DNA of 64,000 nucleotides from RGIG3009 sp045541305 (lineage in GTDB: Bacteria > Bacillota > Clostridia > Oscillospirales > Acutalibacteraceae). Every line of letters begins with the position of its first letter. Positions within the stretch are counted from its first letter, which is position 1. The position numbers and the translations under genes are program-made. A model generated the notes under the pieces. That model saw only the letters and a program-made list of their open reading frames with translations, searched no databases and was not told the DNA's origin. Below are positions 28,023 to 36,245 of the stretch, piece by piece. The stretch lies in assembly GCA_045541305.1 (NCBI GenBank), contig JAZQIV010000176.1, positions 1-64,000 on the forward strand. Reading direction: 5' to 3'.

Positions 28023-29048
28023 ATGAAAGCAAAACAGATTTTATTCACCGCCCCGCGGGTTGTGGAACTGGTCGACGTTGACTTGCCGGAACCGGGCGAG
28101 GAAGAGGTTACCGTACGCATGGAATATACGACCATCAGCGCCGGCACGGAGCGGGCGAACCTGCTCGGTGATCCCAACGTAGATGCGCGCATCAAAAAAG
28201 AAGATACCGTTGCCGTTTTTCCGCGCGAGTTGGGGTATAGCGGTTCCGGTGTTGTGGTAAAGGTTGGTGCACGCATCGATCATGTGGCGGTAGGTGACCG
28301 TGTTGTCTGTATTGGATACCACAAAAATTATTGTAATTTACATAAGAGCAATGTGATTAAGATCAATCGCGATTGCATCACCATGCAGGAAGCGGCCATG
28401 ACCGTGATCGCCAGCTTCTCCGCAGCAGGTGTGCGCAAAACCAAGCTGGAAATGGGCGAAGCGGCCATCGTAATGGGACTGGGTATCTTGGGCCAATTTG
28501 CCATTCAGTTTTGTCGGGCGGCGGGGGCTTATCCTGTGATCGCCGCCGATCCGATTGCCGAACGACGCGCACAAGCATTGGAACTGGGTGCGGATTTTGC
28601 CGTTGATCCGTTTGCGCCGGATTTTGAAGAACAAGTGAAAGCGTTGACCGACGGAAACGGCTGTAACGTAGCAATCGAGGTGACCGGTAAAGGGCAGGCG
28701 TTGGATCAAGTACTGGATTGCATGGCACGTCAAGGGCGTGTGTCGTTGCTGGGCTGCACCAGAGATTCCGATTTCTCAATTGATTATTACCGTAAAATAC
28801 ACTATCCGGGCATCGTTTTGGTGGGTGCACACACCGGTGTGCGTCCGTGGTACCAGTCGTACCCCGGTTATTGGTGCTATACAGATGAAATGCAGGGCAT
28901 TTTCAAGCTGATCGAAGGCGGACGTGTCAACTTCCAAAAAATGATTTCCGAAACGCATTCACCGAATGAAGCCATTGAAGTGTACGACCGACTGCTCAAC
29001 GATAAGAACTTCCCATTAGCCGTGCAATTCGATTGGTCAAAGCTGTGA
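28023..29048 (+). CDS. Medium-chain dehydrogenase/reductase, probably non-zinc
   Basis: The protein has 341 residues of the MDR (alcohol-dehydrogenase-like) superfamily. A GroES-like N-terminal domain includes EYTTISAGTERANL and LGYSGSGVVVKVG. The Rossmann domain begins at GLGILGQFAIQF (GxGxxG) and ends in LLGCTRD. The usual zinc-ligand GHE motif is replaced by LGYSGSG, so catalytic zinc is doubtful, as in the threonine-dehydrogenase-like bi-domain branch. It probably oxidises or reduces a sugar-derived alcohol with NAD(P). It lies 18 bases after the DUF4091 gene, with its own GGGGAGAAG, and before a Gfo/Idh/MocA gene. Confidence 0.8.
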   Translation: MKAKQILFTAPRVVELVDVDLPEPGEEEVTVRMEYTTISAGTERANLLGDPNVDARIKKEDTVAVFPRELGYSGSGVVVKVGARIDHVAVGDRVVCIGYHKNYCNLHKSNVIKINRDCITMQEAAMTVIASFSAAGVRKTKLEMGEAAIVMGLGILGQFAIQFCRAAGAYPVIAADPIAERRAQALELGADFAVDPFAPDFEEQVKALTDGNGCNVAIEVTGKGQALDQVLDCMARQGRVSLLGCTRDSDFSIDYYRKIHYPGIVLVGAHTGVRPWYQSYPGYWCYTDEMQGIFKLIEGGRVNFQKMISETHSPNEAIEVYDRLLNDKNFPLAVQFDWSKL

Positions 29049-29062
29049 GATAGGGTGAAAAT

Positions 29063-30082
29063 ATGAGGAAAATTAAAATCGGGCATCTTGGCACAAAGCA
29101 CGACCACAGCTGGGGTATTTTACAATCCATCCAAAAATATCCCGAAGTGTTTGAGCTGGTGGGTGTGGTGGCAGAGGATGCCGAAACGCAAGCTGTCAAA
29201 TCTCAAATGCCGCAGTATGCCGGTGTGACGTGGATGACAGAGGAAGAACTGTTTGCCGTTCCGGATCTGGAGGCCGTTCTGGTGGAAGGCCACGAGTTTG
29301 ATTTGGTGTCGGCGGGTCAGCGTTGCATTGATCGCGGCTTGCACATTCACATGGATAAACCGGCAGGTGCTGATATTGTTGCCTATGAAAAGTTGTTGCG
29401 ATCTGCCAAAGCCAAAGGATTAACGGTACAGCTTGGCTATATGTATCGTTATAATACGGCTATTCAGTATACCTATGATTTGTTCAAAAACGGAACACTG
29501 GGTAAATTGACCGGCATTGAAACGGTGATGAGTACCGAACACGAGCCGGGAAAGCGCCAATGGCTGGAACAATTCCCCGGGGGTATCATGTTTTTCTTGG
29601 GTTGTCACTTAGTGGACTTGGTCTATCGTTTTGCCGGCATGCCGAAAAATGTTGTAACCTTTAATAAGTCCACCGGTCTTGACGGCAATCATTCCATTGA
29701 TAACAGCTGTGTTGTGTTTGACTATGGTGATTTTGTTGCGACAATCCGTTTGAATTCAACCGAGGTCAACGGTTTCGGCAGACGTCAGTTTGTCTTATGC
29801 GGAAGCGGCGGTACGGTTGAAATCAAACCACTTGAAAAACCAACCAAAATGACAATCTCGTTGCCGCACATGACAAAGGAGGATATTTTTCAAGATATCA
29901 AAGAAGAAGTTGTACCGATTCCGATGATCGGCCGATACGAGGAAATGATGTTGGATTTTGCAGCGATGGTGCGCGGCGAAAAGGTTAATCCCTATTCGTA
30001 TGAATACGAGCTTGGCCTGCACAAATTGATCCTCAAAGCGTGTGATTTTGATATTGACCTGAAGGAGGATATACTTCTGTGA
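29063..30082 (+). CDS. Gfo/Idh/MocA-family oxidoreductase
   Basis: The protein has 339 residues. The N-terminal Rossmann fold begins KIGHLGTKHDHSWGILQ. The family catalytic block HMDKPAGADI (lysine of the E/D-K-P motif) lies near residue 96. The second half is the alpha/beta substrate domain with QLGYMYRYN and FLGCHLVDLVYRFAG. Such proteins oxidise sugars or derivatives using NAD(P), or act in glycosidic bond cleavage by redox elimination. It ends with a four-base overlap with the next gene, indicating translational coupling. Confidence 0.85.
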   Translation: MRKIKIGHLGTKHDHSWGILQSIQKYPEVFELVGVVAEDAETQAVKSQMPQYAGVTWMTEEELFAVPDLEAVLVEGHEFDLVSAGQRCIDRGLHIHMDKPAGADIVAYEKLLRSAKAKGLTVQLGYMYRYNTAIQYTYDLFKNGTLGKLTGIETVMSTEHEPGKRQWLEQFPGGIMFFLGCHLVDLVYRFAGMPKNVVTFNKSTGLDGNHSIDNSCVVFDYGDFVATIRLNSTEVNGFGRRQFVLCGSGGTVEIKPLEKPTKMTISLPHMTKEDIFQDIKEEVVPIPMIGRYEEMMLDFAAMVRGEKVNPYSYEYELGLHKLILKACDFDIDLKEDILL

Positions 30083-31071
30083 AAGCGGTTTTAATAGACG
30101 AAAATCGGGCATTGCATTGGTCCGATGTTCCCGATCCGGTGATTCGGGAAGATGAGGTTTTAGTTAGAATACATGCGGCGGCGTTGAACCGTGCCGATTT
30201 GATGCAACGCGAAGGCAATTATCCGCCCCCGCCCGGTTGCCCTGAGTGGATGGGCTTGGAAATTTCCGGGGTTATCGAGCAAATGGGTGCGGATGTACCG
30301 GCTCTTTCCAATTGGAAACTCGGCGACCGCGTTTGTGCCTTGTTGGGCGGCGGTGGCTATGCCGAGTATGTAGCGGTCAAGTACGATATGCTCATGCCCA
30401 TTCCCAATGGCTTATCCATGGTGGAGGCTGCGGCATTGCCCGAGGCTTTTGCAACGGCATATTTAAATTTGTTTATCGAGGGTAAAATCCAAAAAGGAAA
30501 CACCTTGCTCATGCATGCGGGTGCCAGCGGTTTGGCGAGTGTTGTGATTCCTATGGCAAAGGCATTCGGAATTCGTGTGATCACAACGGTTTTGTCGGAT
30601 GACATTGCAAAATCGATTCGGCATCTGAACGCCGATGTTATTATCAACACTTCCACGCAAAACATTGCCACAGAACTGAAAAAGCAGCTCGATGCGGGTC
30701 ACCCGGTCGATGTGGCAATCGACTGCCTCGGCGGTCGGATGATGGGCCAATGCTTGCCTTATATGCAGCATGGCGGTCGTTGGATCATGATCGCAACCTT
30801 GGCAGGGGATATGACCAAAGTGGATCTGCGTAACATTTATGTTCGTAACGTCCGCATCATTGGCAGTACACTGCGTTCCCGCACACCGAAGGTGAAAGCA
30901 GAAATTCTGGCATCGCTTGTCAAAGATGTGTGGAGCAAGGTGGAAAGCGGTGAGGTTCGACCCACCGTCTACAAAGTCTTGCCGATTACTGAGGCGGAAG
31001 AAGCACATAGCATTCTTGAACGCGGTGAAAATGTCGGCAAAGTCGTGCTGACAGTTTGCGAGGAAGCATAA
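30079..31071 (+). CDS. PIG3-like NAD(P)H quinone oxidoreductase (MDR superfamily)
   Basis: The protein has 330 residues. The signature NRADLMQREGNYPPPPG near residues 36-52 and MGLEISGVI are typical of the PIG3/TP53I3 quinone-oxidoreductase branch. A Rossmann domain follows (LLMHAGASGLASVVIPMAK), then INTSTQNI and the GGRMMGQCLPYM stretch. No zinc ligands are present, as expected. The GTG start overlaps the stop of the preceding oxidoreductase gene by four bases, and GAAGGAGG lies upstream. Whether it acts on quinones or on a sugar-derived enone is unknown. Confidence 0.85.
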   Translation: MKAVLIDENRALHWSDVPDPVIREDEVLVRIHAAALNRADLMQREGNYPPPPGCPEWMGLEISGVIEQMGADVPALSNWKLGDRVCALLGGGGYAEYVAVKYDMLMPIPNGLSMVEAAALPEAFATAYLNLFIEGKIQKGNTLLMHAGASGLASVVIPMAKAFGIRVITTVLSDDIAKSIRHLNADVIINTSTQNIATELKKQLDAGHPVDVAIDCLGGRMMGQCLPYMQHGGRWIMIATLAGDMTKVDLRNIYVRNVRIIGSTLRSRTPKVKAEILASLVKDVWSKVESGEVRPTVYKVLPITEAEEAHSILERGENVGKVVLTVCEEA

Positions 31072-31083
31072 AGGAGGCATTGT

Positions 31084-31623
31084 ATGAAACGTTCAGTTTA
31101 TGATGAGCAGGTACGCAAAGCCCTGGCTTATTACGAAAAAGCTCACATTGTGTTAACAAAACAAGAACAGCAATCCATCGAGGTTGCGGATTTCGGCATG
31201 AACGACGTGGAAAATGTCGGCTTGCAGTTGCTTACCTATATTAACACAGAACGTGTATGCGCCAAGGAAATGGTTTTACTTCCGTATCAAACCTGTCCCG
31301 AGCACAAGCATGTACCGTCTTATGGAAAAAATGGCAAGGAGGAAACCTTCCGCTGCCGTTACGGTATGGTGTATTTGTACGTGAGCGGTGAGGGAAATCT
31401 CCATGCGATACAGGGAAAACTACCGCCTACAGATGTGACGGTGTTCCACGAGGTGGTGCTGCATGCCGGTGAACAGTACACGATTTACCCCGAAACCCTG
31501 CACTGGTTTCAGGCAGGCAAAGACGGTGCGGTGATCTCGGAGTTTTCCACCACCAGCACCGATGAAACCGACTATTTTACCGATGCGCGCATTGTGCGTG
31601 AAACGGTAATTGAAGAGTCCTAA
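31084..31623 (+). CDS. D-lyxose (D-mannose) isomerase, cupin type
   Basis: A 179-residue cupin closely resembling the Bacillus YdaE-type D-lyxose ketol-isomerase. It keeps VGLQLLTYINT, CAKEMVLLPYQTCPEHKH (metal histidines), GKEETFRCRYG, a second metal set around LHAGEQYTIYPETLHWFQAG, and the EFSTTSTDETDYFTD end. The family interconverts D-lyxose and D-xylulose, and often D-mannose and D-fructose, with Mn2+. With the upstream GH2 beta-mannosidase, a mannose-to-fructose step is attractive. AAAGGAGG precedes the ATG. It is the last gene of the long plus-strand run before the integration scar. Confidence 0.88.
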   Translation: MKRSVYDEQVRKALAYYEKAHIVLTKQEQQSIEVADFGMNDVENVGLQLLTYINTERVCAKEMVLLPYQTCPEHKHVPSYGKNGKEETFRCRYGMVYLYVSGEGNLHAIQGKLPPTDVTVFHEVVLHAGEQYTIYPETLHWFQAGKDGAVISEFSTTSTDETDYFTDARIVRETVIEES

Positions 31624-31627
31624 CCTG

Positions 31628-31647
31628 TGTGGCGACACTCTGCCACA
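31628..31647 (+). other. Short hairpin after the isomerase gene
   Basis: TGTGGC and GCCACA arms enclose an eight-base loop immediately after the stop codon, with no T-tract. It could mark the 3' end of the long transcript, but on sequence alone it is a weak terminator. Confidence 0.3.
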
Positions 31648-31720
31648 ATGCGCAAGATTTCTAAAAATCTTCTAAAAGTTTTTAGAAATATCAAATTTGT
31701 GGATGTTTTCGTGATCGTGT

Positions 31721-31782
31721 AATAAAAAAGTACAGCACCCTCGAAAAGCCTAGTATTCAAGCGGGTTTTCAGGGGTGCTGTT
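31721..31782 (-). terminator. Hairpin with minus-strand T-tract
   Basis: ACAGCACCC and GGGTGCTGT (31732-31740 and 31773-31781) form the outer stem, extended by AAAA/TTTT pairing inside. Read on the minus strand it is followed by CTTTTTTATT, a good U-tract. It would end minus-strand transcription coming from the integrase remnant. Confidence 0.55.
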
Positions 31783-31832
31783 CGGTTTTGGATAACGAAA
31801 AACATGGCGTTTTAAATGATATTATTCGCCCA

Positions 31833-31876
31833 TGGGGTTCAAGAGGCCGCAGGTTCGACTCCTGTCACTCGGACCA
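31833..31876 (+). other. 3' half of a tRNA-Pro(GGG), attachment-site remnant
   Basis: The sequence from TGGGG (anticodon GGG region) through TCAAG, the variable loop, the T-arm GCAGGTTCGACTCCTGT and the acceptor strand CACTCGGACCA fits the 3' half of a bacterial proline tRNA. The matching 5' half, which should carry CCGAGTG, is absent upstream. tRNA 3' ends are classic integration targets, and a truncated integrase lies 0.4 kb away. Confidence 0.6.
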
Positions 31877-32180
31877 TAAAAAAGAGGACTGACTTGTGTC
31901 AGTCCTCTTTTTTATGGTCCAATGGATAGATTCAAGCGGCCTCTTGAACCCGAGAGGGTTTCGGCGAATAGCAAAGTTGCCGGTGGCAAGTTTGCCGCCG
32001 AAAATGGCGCAGCGCTGTGCGCAAGCCTCCGTCTGCAAGCGAATGCGAAGCAGACGACAAGAGGCCGCATTTGTTACTCGTAACAACCCAAGATGGGTGC
32101 TAACGGGACGTCGAGGGTGCCGTCCCCTACAAAGACGAGAAGTAATTACCGCACTGTACAGTAACCTGTCACTCGGACCA
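31861..32180 (+). repeat. 16-bp direct repeats of the tRNA 3' end (att-like)
   Basis: CCTGTCACTCGGACCA occurs at 31861-31876 and again at 32165-32180 in the same orientation. The second copy has no tRNA T-loop in front of it. Duplicated tRNA ends beside an integrase gene are the usual footprint of site-specific insertion, here with the element mostly lost. Confidence 0.6.
31871..31920. terminator. Perfect 23-bp inverted repeat, bidirectional terminator
   Basis: A 23-bp stem with a TTGT loop contains GAGGACTGAC / GTCAGTCCTC followed by six T residues, giving a terminator in both directions. Its outer six bases are the tRNA's GGACCA and its inverted copy, so the palindrome extends into the tRNA acceptor end. 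Confidence 0.75.
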
Positions 32181-32265
32181 GTTGTAGCAAGGGTTTCAAG
32201 GTTTTTTACAATCTTGGAACTCTTCTTTTTCTGCCGTTTTTCTAAAAATCTTCTAAAAATGGGGC

Positions 32266-32799
32266 TCACGAAATTTTATCCCCGAAAAGGGTGTTGATTT
32301 TTTCCGCCATTCCTACTTTCATTCCGATATCAATATGGGTGTAAATGTTCATCGTGGTGCTGATATCGGAATGCCCTAACCAGATCTGAATTTCCTTGGG
32401 AGAGAACCCTAACTTATTCAAATAACTGGCGGTGGAATGCCGCAGATCGTGCAGGCGAATGTGGCGCAGCCCATTCGCCTTTAATAATTTTGTGAGGGCT
32501 CGGTTTAAGTAACCAATGTCGGGTAATTGCCCATTGTCCCATACGTACACATAATCGCTGTCCATGTATGCCTCACGCATCACACGGCGATTCTCTTCCT
32601 GTTGCGCTTTGACTTTGAGGAGATGTTCTTTAACAGACGCGATCAAGGGAAACGTGCGGCGGCTGGCCTCGTTCTTTGGCTGCTTTTCCACATCGGTGCT
32701 GACCCGTACGCGCGTGTTGACAATGCTGATGGTGTTTTCCTCAAAATCAATATCGCACCATCGAAGTCCCAAGATCTCACCGCGGCGCAGCCCGTGGGG
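32266..32799 (-). pseudogene. Truncated tyrosine recombinase (integrase)
   Basis: Only the catalytic half survives, about 177 codons. GLRRGEILGLRW (box I arginine) begins at the truncated edge, followed by LHDLRHSTASYL (H-x-x-R), IWLGHSDISTTMNIYTH (second His and the Tyr nucleophile region) and the natural C-terminus. A TGA lies immediately upstream in frame (32800-32802), and the N-terminal arm-binding and core-binding domains of about 200 residues are missing. It belongs to the phage/ICE-type integrase family that uses tRNA 3' ends, consistent with the adjacent tRNA-Pro fragment. Activity is unlikely. Confidence 0.8.
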
Positions 32800-33039
32800 T
32801 CACTTCTTTAAAACAACAAGGGTCCTACCGTCGGGGGGTGCGCAGCGTAATTTTCGCATATGGAGAAATGCGCGTGCGGTGTTTGTTAGGACTGGCACAA
32901 AAATAGCCGACGTGGGGCAGAGAAGAAGGCGGGAAAGGGGACAAAGCGAATCGCTTTGCCCCCTGCCACGCCTTTATTTTATTAGAGTGATTGGCTTTTG
33001 AGGGGCGACGAATGAAACAAGGAGCTTGATAGTAGTGCT

Positions 33040-33861
33040 CTATTTTGTATTTTTCCTGTAATACGTTGGTGGAAAACCGAAATGTTTTTTGAATGATCGA
33101 GCGAAGTAATTTGCATCAGAAAAACCACATTCTACAGCGATTTCTCCAATGGAGAGGGCAGTATGCTTGATTCTTTCAAAGGCCCGTTCCAAGCGATAAA
33201 TGTTAAGATATTGGATAGGGGATAGACCGATAGCTTCTTTGAACATTCGATAGAGATGTGTTATCGAATACCCAAACTGATTGCTCAATAAGGCGGAATT
33301 CATATCTTGGTTAAAGTTTTGTTCGAGATAATTCACTATCTCTTGGACTGTCGTACTTTTCTGCCGCTCCTGCAGCTGTAAAAGATTATTTTCAAGCAGG
33401 AGGAAGAGAAGGAGGTAGATCTTGTGGGTGATCTCTAACGATTCCTTGTGATGACAATTACATATTTCTTGAAAGCACTGTATGGTAAACATATCTAAAG
33501 TAATCGGCTTTAGTTTTGCCCTGCCGTCATAAAGGGTTGGTAGAAGATTTTTACAGATTTCAGTATTGTTATAAAATGAACGCACATCAAACATTAGTAC
33601 ATCGTAGTCAACTTCTTGAGTTTTCGTGTACCCTTTGTGCGACATTTTTGGTGGGATGATAACCAGGGAGCCGGCATGAGCGGTGAGAGTGGTTGTACCG
33701 TAATCTAATATCATTTCGCCTTGCCGAATATATAAGAGCTCCATACGGTCATGCCAGTGTATTCTGAAACAAGACGATTGTGCTTGATAGTTAAAATGCA
33801 GCACTTTAATTGCGGTAGCCGTATAGTGAACCTTTGCCAGTTCTTTGATTGTATTGCTCAT
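33040..33861 (-). CDS. AraC-family transcriptional regulator with cupin sensor domain
   Basis: The protein has 273 residues. The N-terminal AraC-type cupin (about 20-165; FRIHWHDRMELLYI, GSLVIIPPKMSHKGY) should bind a sugar. The C-terminal pair of helix-turn-helix units (about 175-270; LLSNQFGYSITHLYRMFKEA, IGEIAVECGFSDANYFARSF, FGFPPTYYR) binds DNA. The start at 33861 has AAAGGTGG upstream; a GTG five codons earlier overlaps the SD. It is divergent from a Gfo/Idh/MocA gene, and a palindrome lies across its predicted promoter, suggesting control of both. Confidence 0.88.
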   Translation of the reverse strand: MSNTIKELAKVHYTATAIKVLHFNYQAQSSCFRIHWHDRMELLYIRQGEMILDYGTTTLTAHAGSLVIIPPKMSHKGYTKTQEVDYDVLMFDVRSFYNNTEICKNLLPTLYDGRAKLKPITLDMFTIQCFQEICNCHHKESLEITHKIYLLLFLLLENNLLQLQERQKSTTVQEIVNYLEQNFNQDMNSALLSNQFGYSITHLYRMFKEAIGLSPIQYLNIYRLERAFERIKHTALSIGEIAVECGFSDANYFARSFKKHFGFPPTYYRKNTK

Positions 33862-33900
33862 AAGGGGACACACCACCTTTCTTAAAATGGTAAAGAAATG

Positions 33901-33928
33901 CTGACAAACGGCAAGTCCGTCCTATTAT
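33901..33928 (+). promoter_or_regulatory. Predicted promoter of the Gfo/Idh/MocA gene
   Basis: CTGACA, a 16-base spacer and TATTAT precede the oxidoreductase gene. Transcription would begin inside the palindrome at 33928-33954. Confidence 0.4.
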
Positions 33929-33954
33929 TCATGTTAGATTTATGCTAACATGAA
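33928..33954. promoter_or_regulatory. Interrupted palindrome between divergent genes
   Basis: TTCATGTTAG and CTAACATGAA are perfect 10-bp arms separated by ATTTATG. The palindrome overlaps the spacer and -10 of the predicted regulator promoter and the likely start of the oxidoreductase transcript. It is a plausible regulator binding site. Confidence 0.5.
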
Positions 33955-33959
33955 GTCAA
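33931..33959 (-). promoter_or_regulatory. Predicted promoter of the AraC-type regulator gene
   Basis: On the minus strand TTGACT is followed by 17 bases and TAACAT. The palindrome at 33928-33954 covers the spacer and -10, so the regulator may control its own gene. Confidence 0.4.
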
Positions 33960-33982
33960 ACATCGACATGCGGGAGGACAGT

Positions 33983-35284
33983 ATGAAAACATTTTCTGTA
34001 ATTCTGATTGGCGCAGGTATGCGCGGGACGAGCTATACGACAATTATGAAGAATCATCCCGATCAGTTTAAGGTGGTTGCAGTTGCCGAGCCAAACGAAG
34101 GACGACGCAGACAAATTCAAGAACTGCATAACCTATCGGATGATTGCTGCTTCTATTCTTGGGAGGACATCTTGTCCAAGCCAAAGATGGCGGATATTGC
34201 GTTGATCTGTACCATGGACAACATGCACTATGAGGCGGCGCTGAAAGCAATTGCATTAGGGTACAATCTCGTCTTGGAAAAACCCGTTGCGCAGACGGCT
34301 AAACAATGTGCGGATATTGCATTGGCCGCCAAACAAAAAGGTGTCAAGGTTCTGGTTTGCCACGTGTTACGTTACACTCCGTTTTTCAACACGGTTAAGA
34401 AACTTGTGATGGACGGGACGATTGGTAAAGTTATGTCAGTCATACACGTAGAGTCGGTAGGCGTTATCCATCAGAGTCACAGCTATGTTCGGGGCAACTG
34501 GCATAGCGAAAAAGAGACTTCTCCGATGTTGTTAGCAAAATGCTGCCACGATATTGATATTCTTCAATGGCTGATCGACAAACCGTGTAAAAAGGTGCAA
34601 TCATTTGGCAATCGAACGTATTTTAGAGAAGAAAATGCGCCGGAAGGAGCACCGGCCCGTTGTATTGATGGCGGTTGTCCCATTGAAGAAACTTGCCCGT
34701 ACAATTGCAAAAAAGTCTATTATTATCATCACAGTCAAAGTCAATGGCTGAGGCCGGCGTGTGCACAGGGCATTGCCAAGGAATACGATCCGACGGACGA
34801 CGAGATCTTGGCTGCTCTTCATACAACGGATTATGGTTTGTGTGTGTTCCGTGCGAATAATGATGTCGTGGATCATCAAATTGTGAATATGGAGTTTGAA
34901 GGCGGGGCAACGGCATCCTTAACGATGAACGGTTTTGGCCGCGGTGGCCGATATATTCGCATTTTCGGAACCAAAGGAGAGCTTTATGCTAACATGTCGG
35001 ATAAAGAGATCACATTCTATACGTTCTCGGATGCACAGTTTCATAACGTAAAGGTTTCAAGTTTGGATGAAGGCATTATGAGCGGTCACGGAGGCGGCGA
35101 TCAAGGTATTATATCCGAGTTGTACGATTATTTGAGTGGCAATTATGCCGGATACCGTGCGGCAGATATTGAAATATCTGTTAAAAATCATTTGATTGGT
35201 TTTGCCGCCGAAAGATCACGGTATAACAATACGGTTGAAGATATCACTGCATTCTTTAAAGAATTCGGCATGACGAACGAATAA
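33983..35284 (+). CDS. Gfo/Idh/MocA-family oxidoreductase with cysteine-rich insert
   Basis: The protein has 433 residues. The Rossmann start is VILIGAGMRGTSY and the family motif is LEKPVAQTAKQC (EKP lysine near 95). The substrate domain contains SPMLLAKCCHDIDILQWL. An insert near residues 220-245 has four spaced cysteines (RCIDGGCPIEETCPYNC), a pattern seen in one subgroup of the family. The role of these cysteines, structural metal or otherwise, is unknown. The start at 33983 follows GGGAGGAC; an earlier in-frame ATG does not. It is probably the sole target gene of the divergent AraC regulator. Confidence 0.85.
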   Translation: MKTFSVILIGAGMRGTSYTTIMKNHPDQFKVVAVAEPNEGRRRQIQELHNLSDDCCFYSWEDILSKPKMADIALICTMDNMHYEAALKAIALGYNLVLEKPVAQTAKQCADIALAAKQKGVKVLVCHVLRYTPFFNTVKKLVMDGTIGKVMSVIHVESVGVIHQSHSYVRGNWHSEKETSPMLLAKCCHDIDILQWLIDKPCKKVQSFGNRTYFREENAPEGAPARCIDGGCPIEETCPYNCKKVYYYHHSQSQWLRPACAQGIAKEYDPTDDEILAALHTTDYGLCVFRANNDVVDHQIVNMEFEGGATASLTMNGFGRGGRYIRIFGTKGELYANMSDKEITFYTFSDAQFHNVKVSSLDEGIMSGHGGGDQGIISELYDYLSGNYAGYRAADIEISVKNHLIGFAAERSRYNNTVEDITAFFKEFGMTNE

Positions 35285-35306
35285 ACAAATGCGATTCCGA
35301 TTATAA

Positions 35307-35344
35307 CTGCAAACAGCCCTTGATATTTCAAGGGCTGTTTGCAG
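35307..35344. terminator. 17-bp perfect hairpin between convergent genes
   Basis: CTGCAAACAGCCCTTGA and its complement enclose a TATT loop between the oxidoreductase stop and the minus-strand SDR stop. It lacks a clear T-tract, but it is long and sits where transcripts converge. Confidence 0.55.
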
Positions 35345-35397
35345 TCGTCTACCACCTGTAATGAAAGCGACTACAGAAAGAAAGCTATAGCATACCA

Positions 35398-36201
35398 CTA
35401 TTCATTAAGTTGTTTACACTTAAAATCGTTTAGCAGTTGAGGATATAGCTGACAACTCATACCACCGTCAACCACAAGCTCTGTACCCGTTACGTTTTTA
35501 GACATATCCGTACCAAAATACCAAACGGCGTTTGCAATATCTTCATAATCGGAAATGTCGCCGATGGGGGTTAACTCTCCGTTTACGATTTGTTTGTTAC
35601 CCATGGCGTACCAACGTTCGGTTTTTATGGTTCCCGGCAGTACGACGTTGCTTCGGATGCCATATTGTCCCAAATCGACGGCTAAAGCTTTAGAAAAGGC
35701 GTTGATACCGCCTTTTGAAGCCGAATATGCTGCGCGGTTTGGGATTGCTCTGTAAGAGGTGTTTGAGCTTAAAAACACAATGGAACCTTTATGATGTTCT
35801 TTCATTCGGATTGCCGCCTGGCGAATCATCATAAAATTCCAAACCAGGTTTGTTTCAAACACTTCTTGAAAATCACGAACGTCTTGCGTAAAGAAGTCAA
35901 GTCCCTTGGCGGGGTCGGAACCATAGCCCATATTTGCCGCGTTTAATACGATTGTCTCAACAAATCTACCGGTTTTATCGATATCGTTAAAAATATCGAT
36001 CACTTGTTGCTCATTGCGAATATTGCATTCGTAGCCTTTTGAAAAAATGCCATATGTGTCCGCTAAAATCTTGGCAGACTTTTCAGCCTCTTCTCCTTTG
36101 CGGCTGGTGATAAAAACGTCCCAACCTTGCTTCGCAAAGAACTCGGCAATTCCGTAACCTGTACAGGACTGAGCACCTGTAATAAAAACTGCTTTATTCA
36201 T
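35398..36201 (-). CDS. Short-chain dehydrogenase/reductase (SDR)
   Basis: The protein has 267 residues of the classical SDR fold. The coenzyme motif is TGAQSCTGYG, with NAANMG after strand 4, the catalytic serine near VFLSSNTS and YSASKGG (Tyr-x-x-x-Lys). The C-terminus ends with TGTELVVDGG. The start at 36201 has GAGGTG upstream; a longer frame would run into the neighbouring dehydratase gene. It is the last gene of the minus-strand sugar-acid operon, where an NAD(P)-dependent sugar or aldonate oxidation is expected. The substrate is not determinable. Confidence 0.85.
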   Translation of the reverse strand: MNKAVFITGAQSCTGYGIAEFFAKQGWDVFITSRKGEEAEKSAKILADTYGIFSKGYECNIRNEQQVIDIFNDIDKTGRFVETIVLNAANMGYGSDPAKGLDFFTQDVRDFQEVFETNLVWNFMMIRQAAIRMKEHHKGSIVFLSSNTSYRAIPNRAAYSASKGGINAFSKALAVDLGQYGIRSNVVLPGTIKTERWYAMGNKQIVNGELTPIGDISDYEDIANAVWYFGTDMSKNVTGTELVVDGGMSCQLYPQLLNDFKCKQLNE

Positions 36202-36245
36202 GGTACACCTCGTTGATATTTTCATATGCTTAATAACAATCGAAA

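Larger units (their letters stand above)
31624..32265. other. Gene-free integration scar
   Basis: About 640 bases without a credible gene. They contain hairpins, half of a tRNA, a repeated tRNA 3' end, a 20-bp direct repeat (TTTCTAAAAATCTTCTAAAA at 31658-31677 and 32239-32258) and three copies of AAGAGGCCGC or its complement. Open frames on both strands here are antisense to each other and encode low-complexity basic peptides, so they are not annotated. Confidence 0.7.

Noticed and set aside
31865..32297. Overlapping frames on both strands of about 130 codons
   Set aside because: They are antisense to each other across a terminator and tRNA fragments, have no SD-supported start, and encode basic low-complexity sequence. 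They are better explained as non-coding repeat DNA.
32936..32968. Hairpin GGGGACAAAGCG / CGCTTTGCCCC as a terminator
   Set aside because: There is no T-tract directly after the stem on either strand, and no gene ends nearby that would need it. It is probably part of the integration scar.
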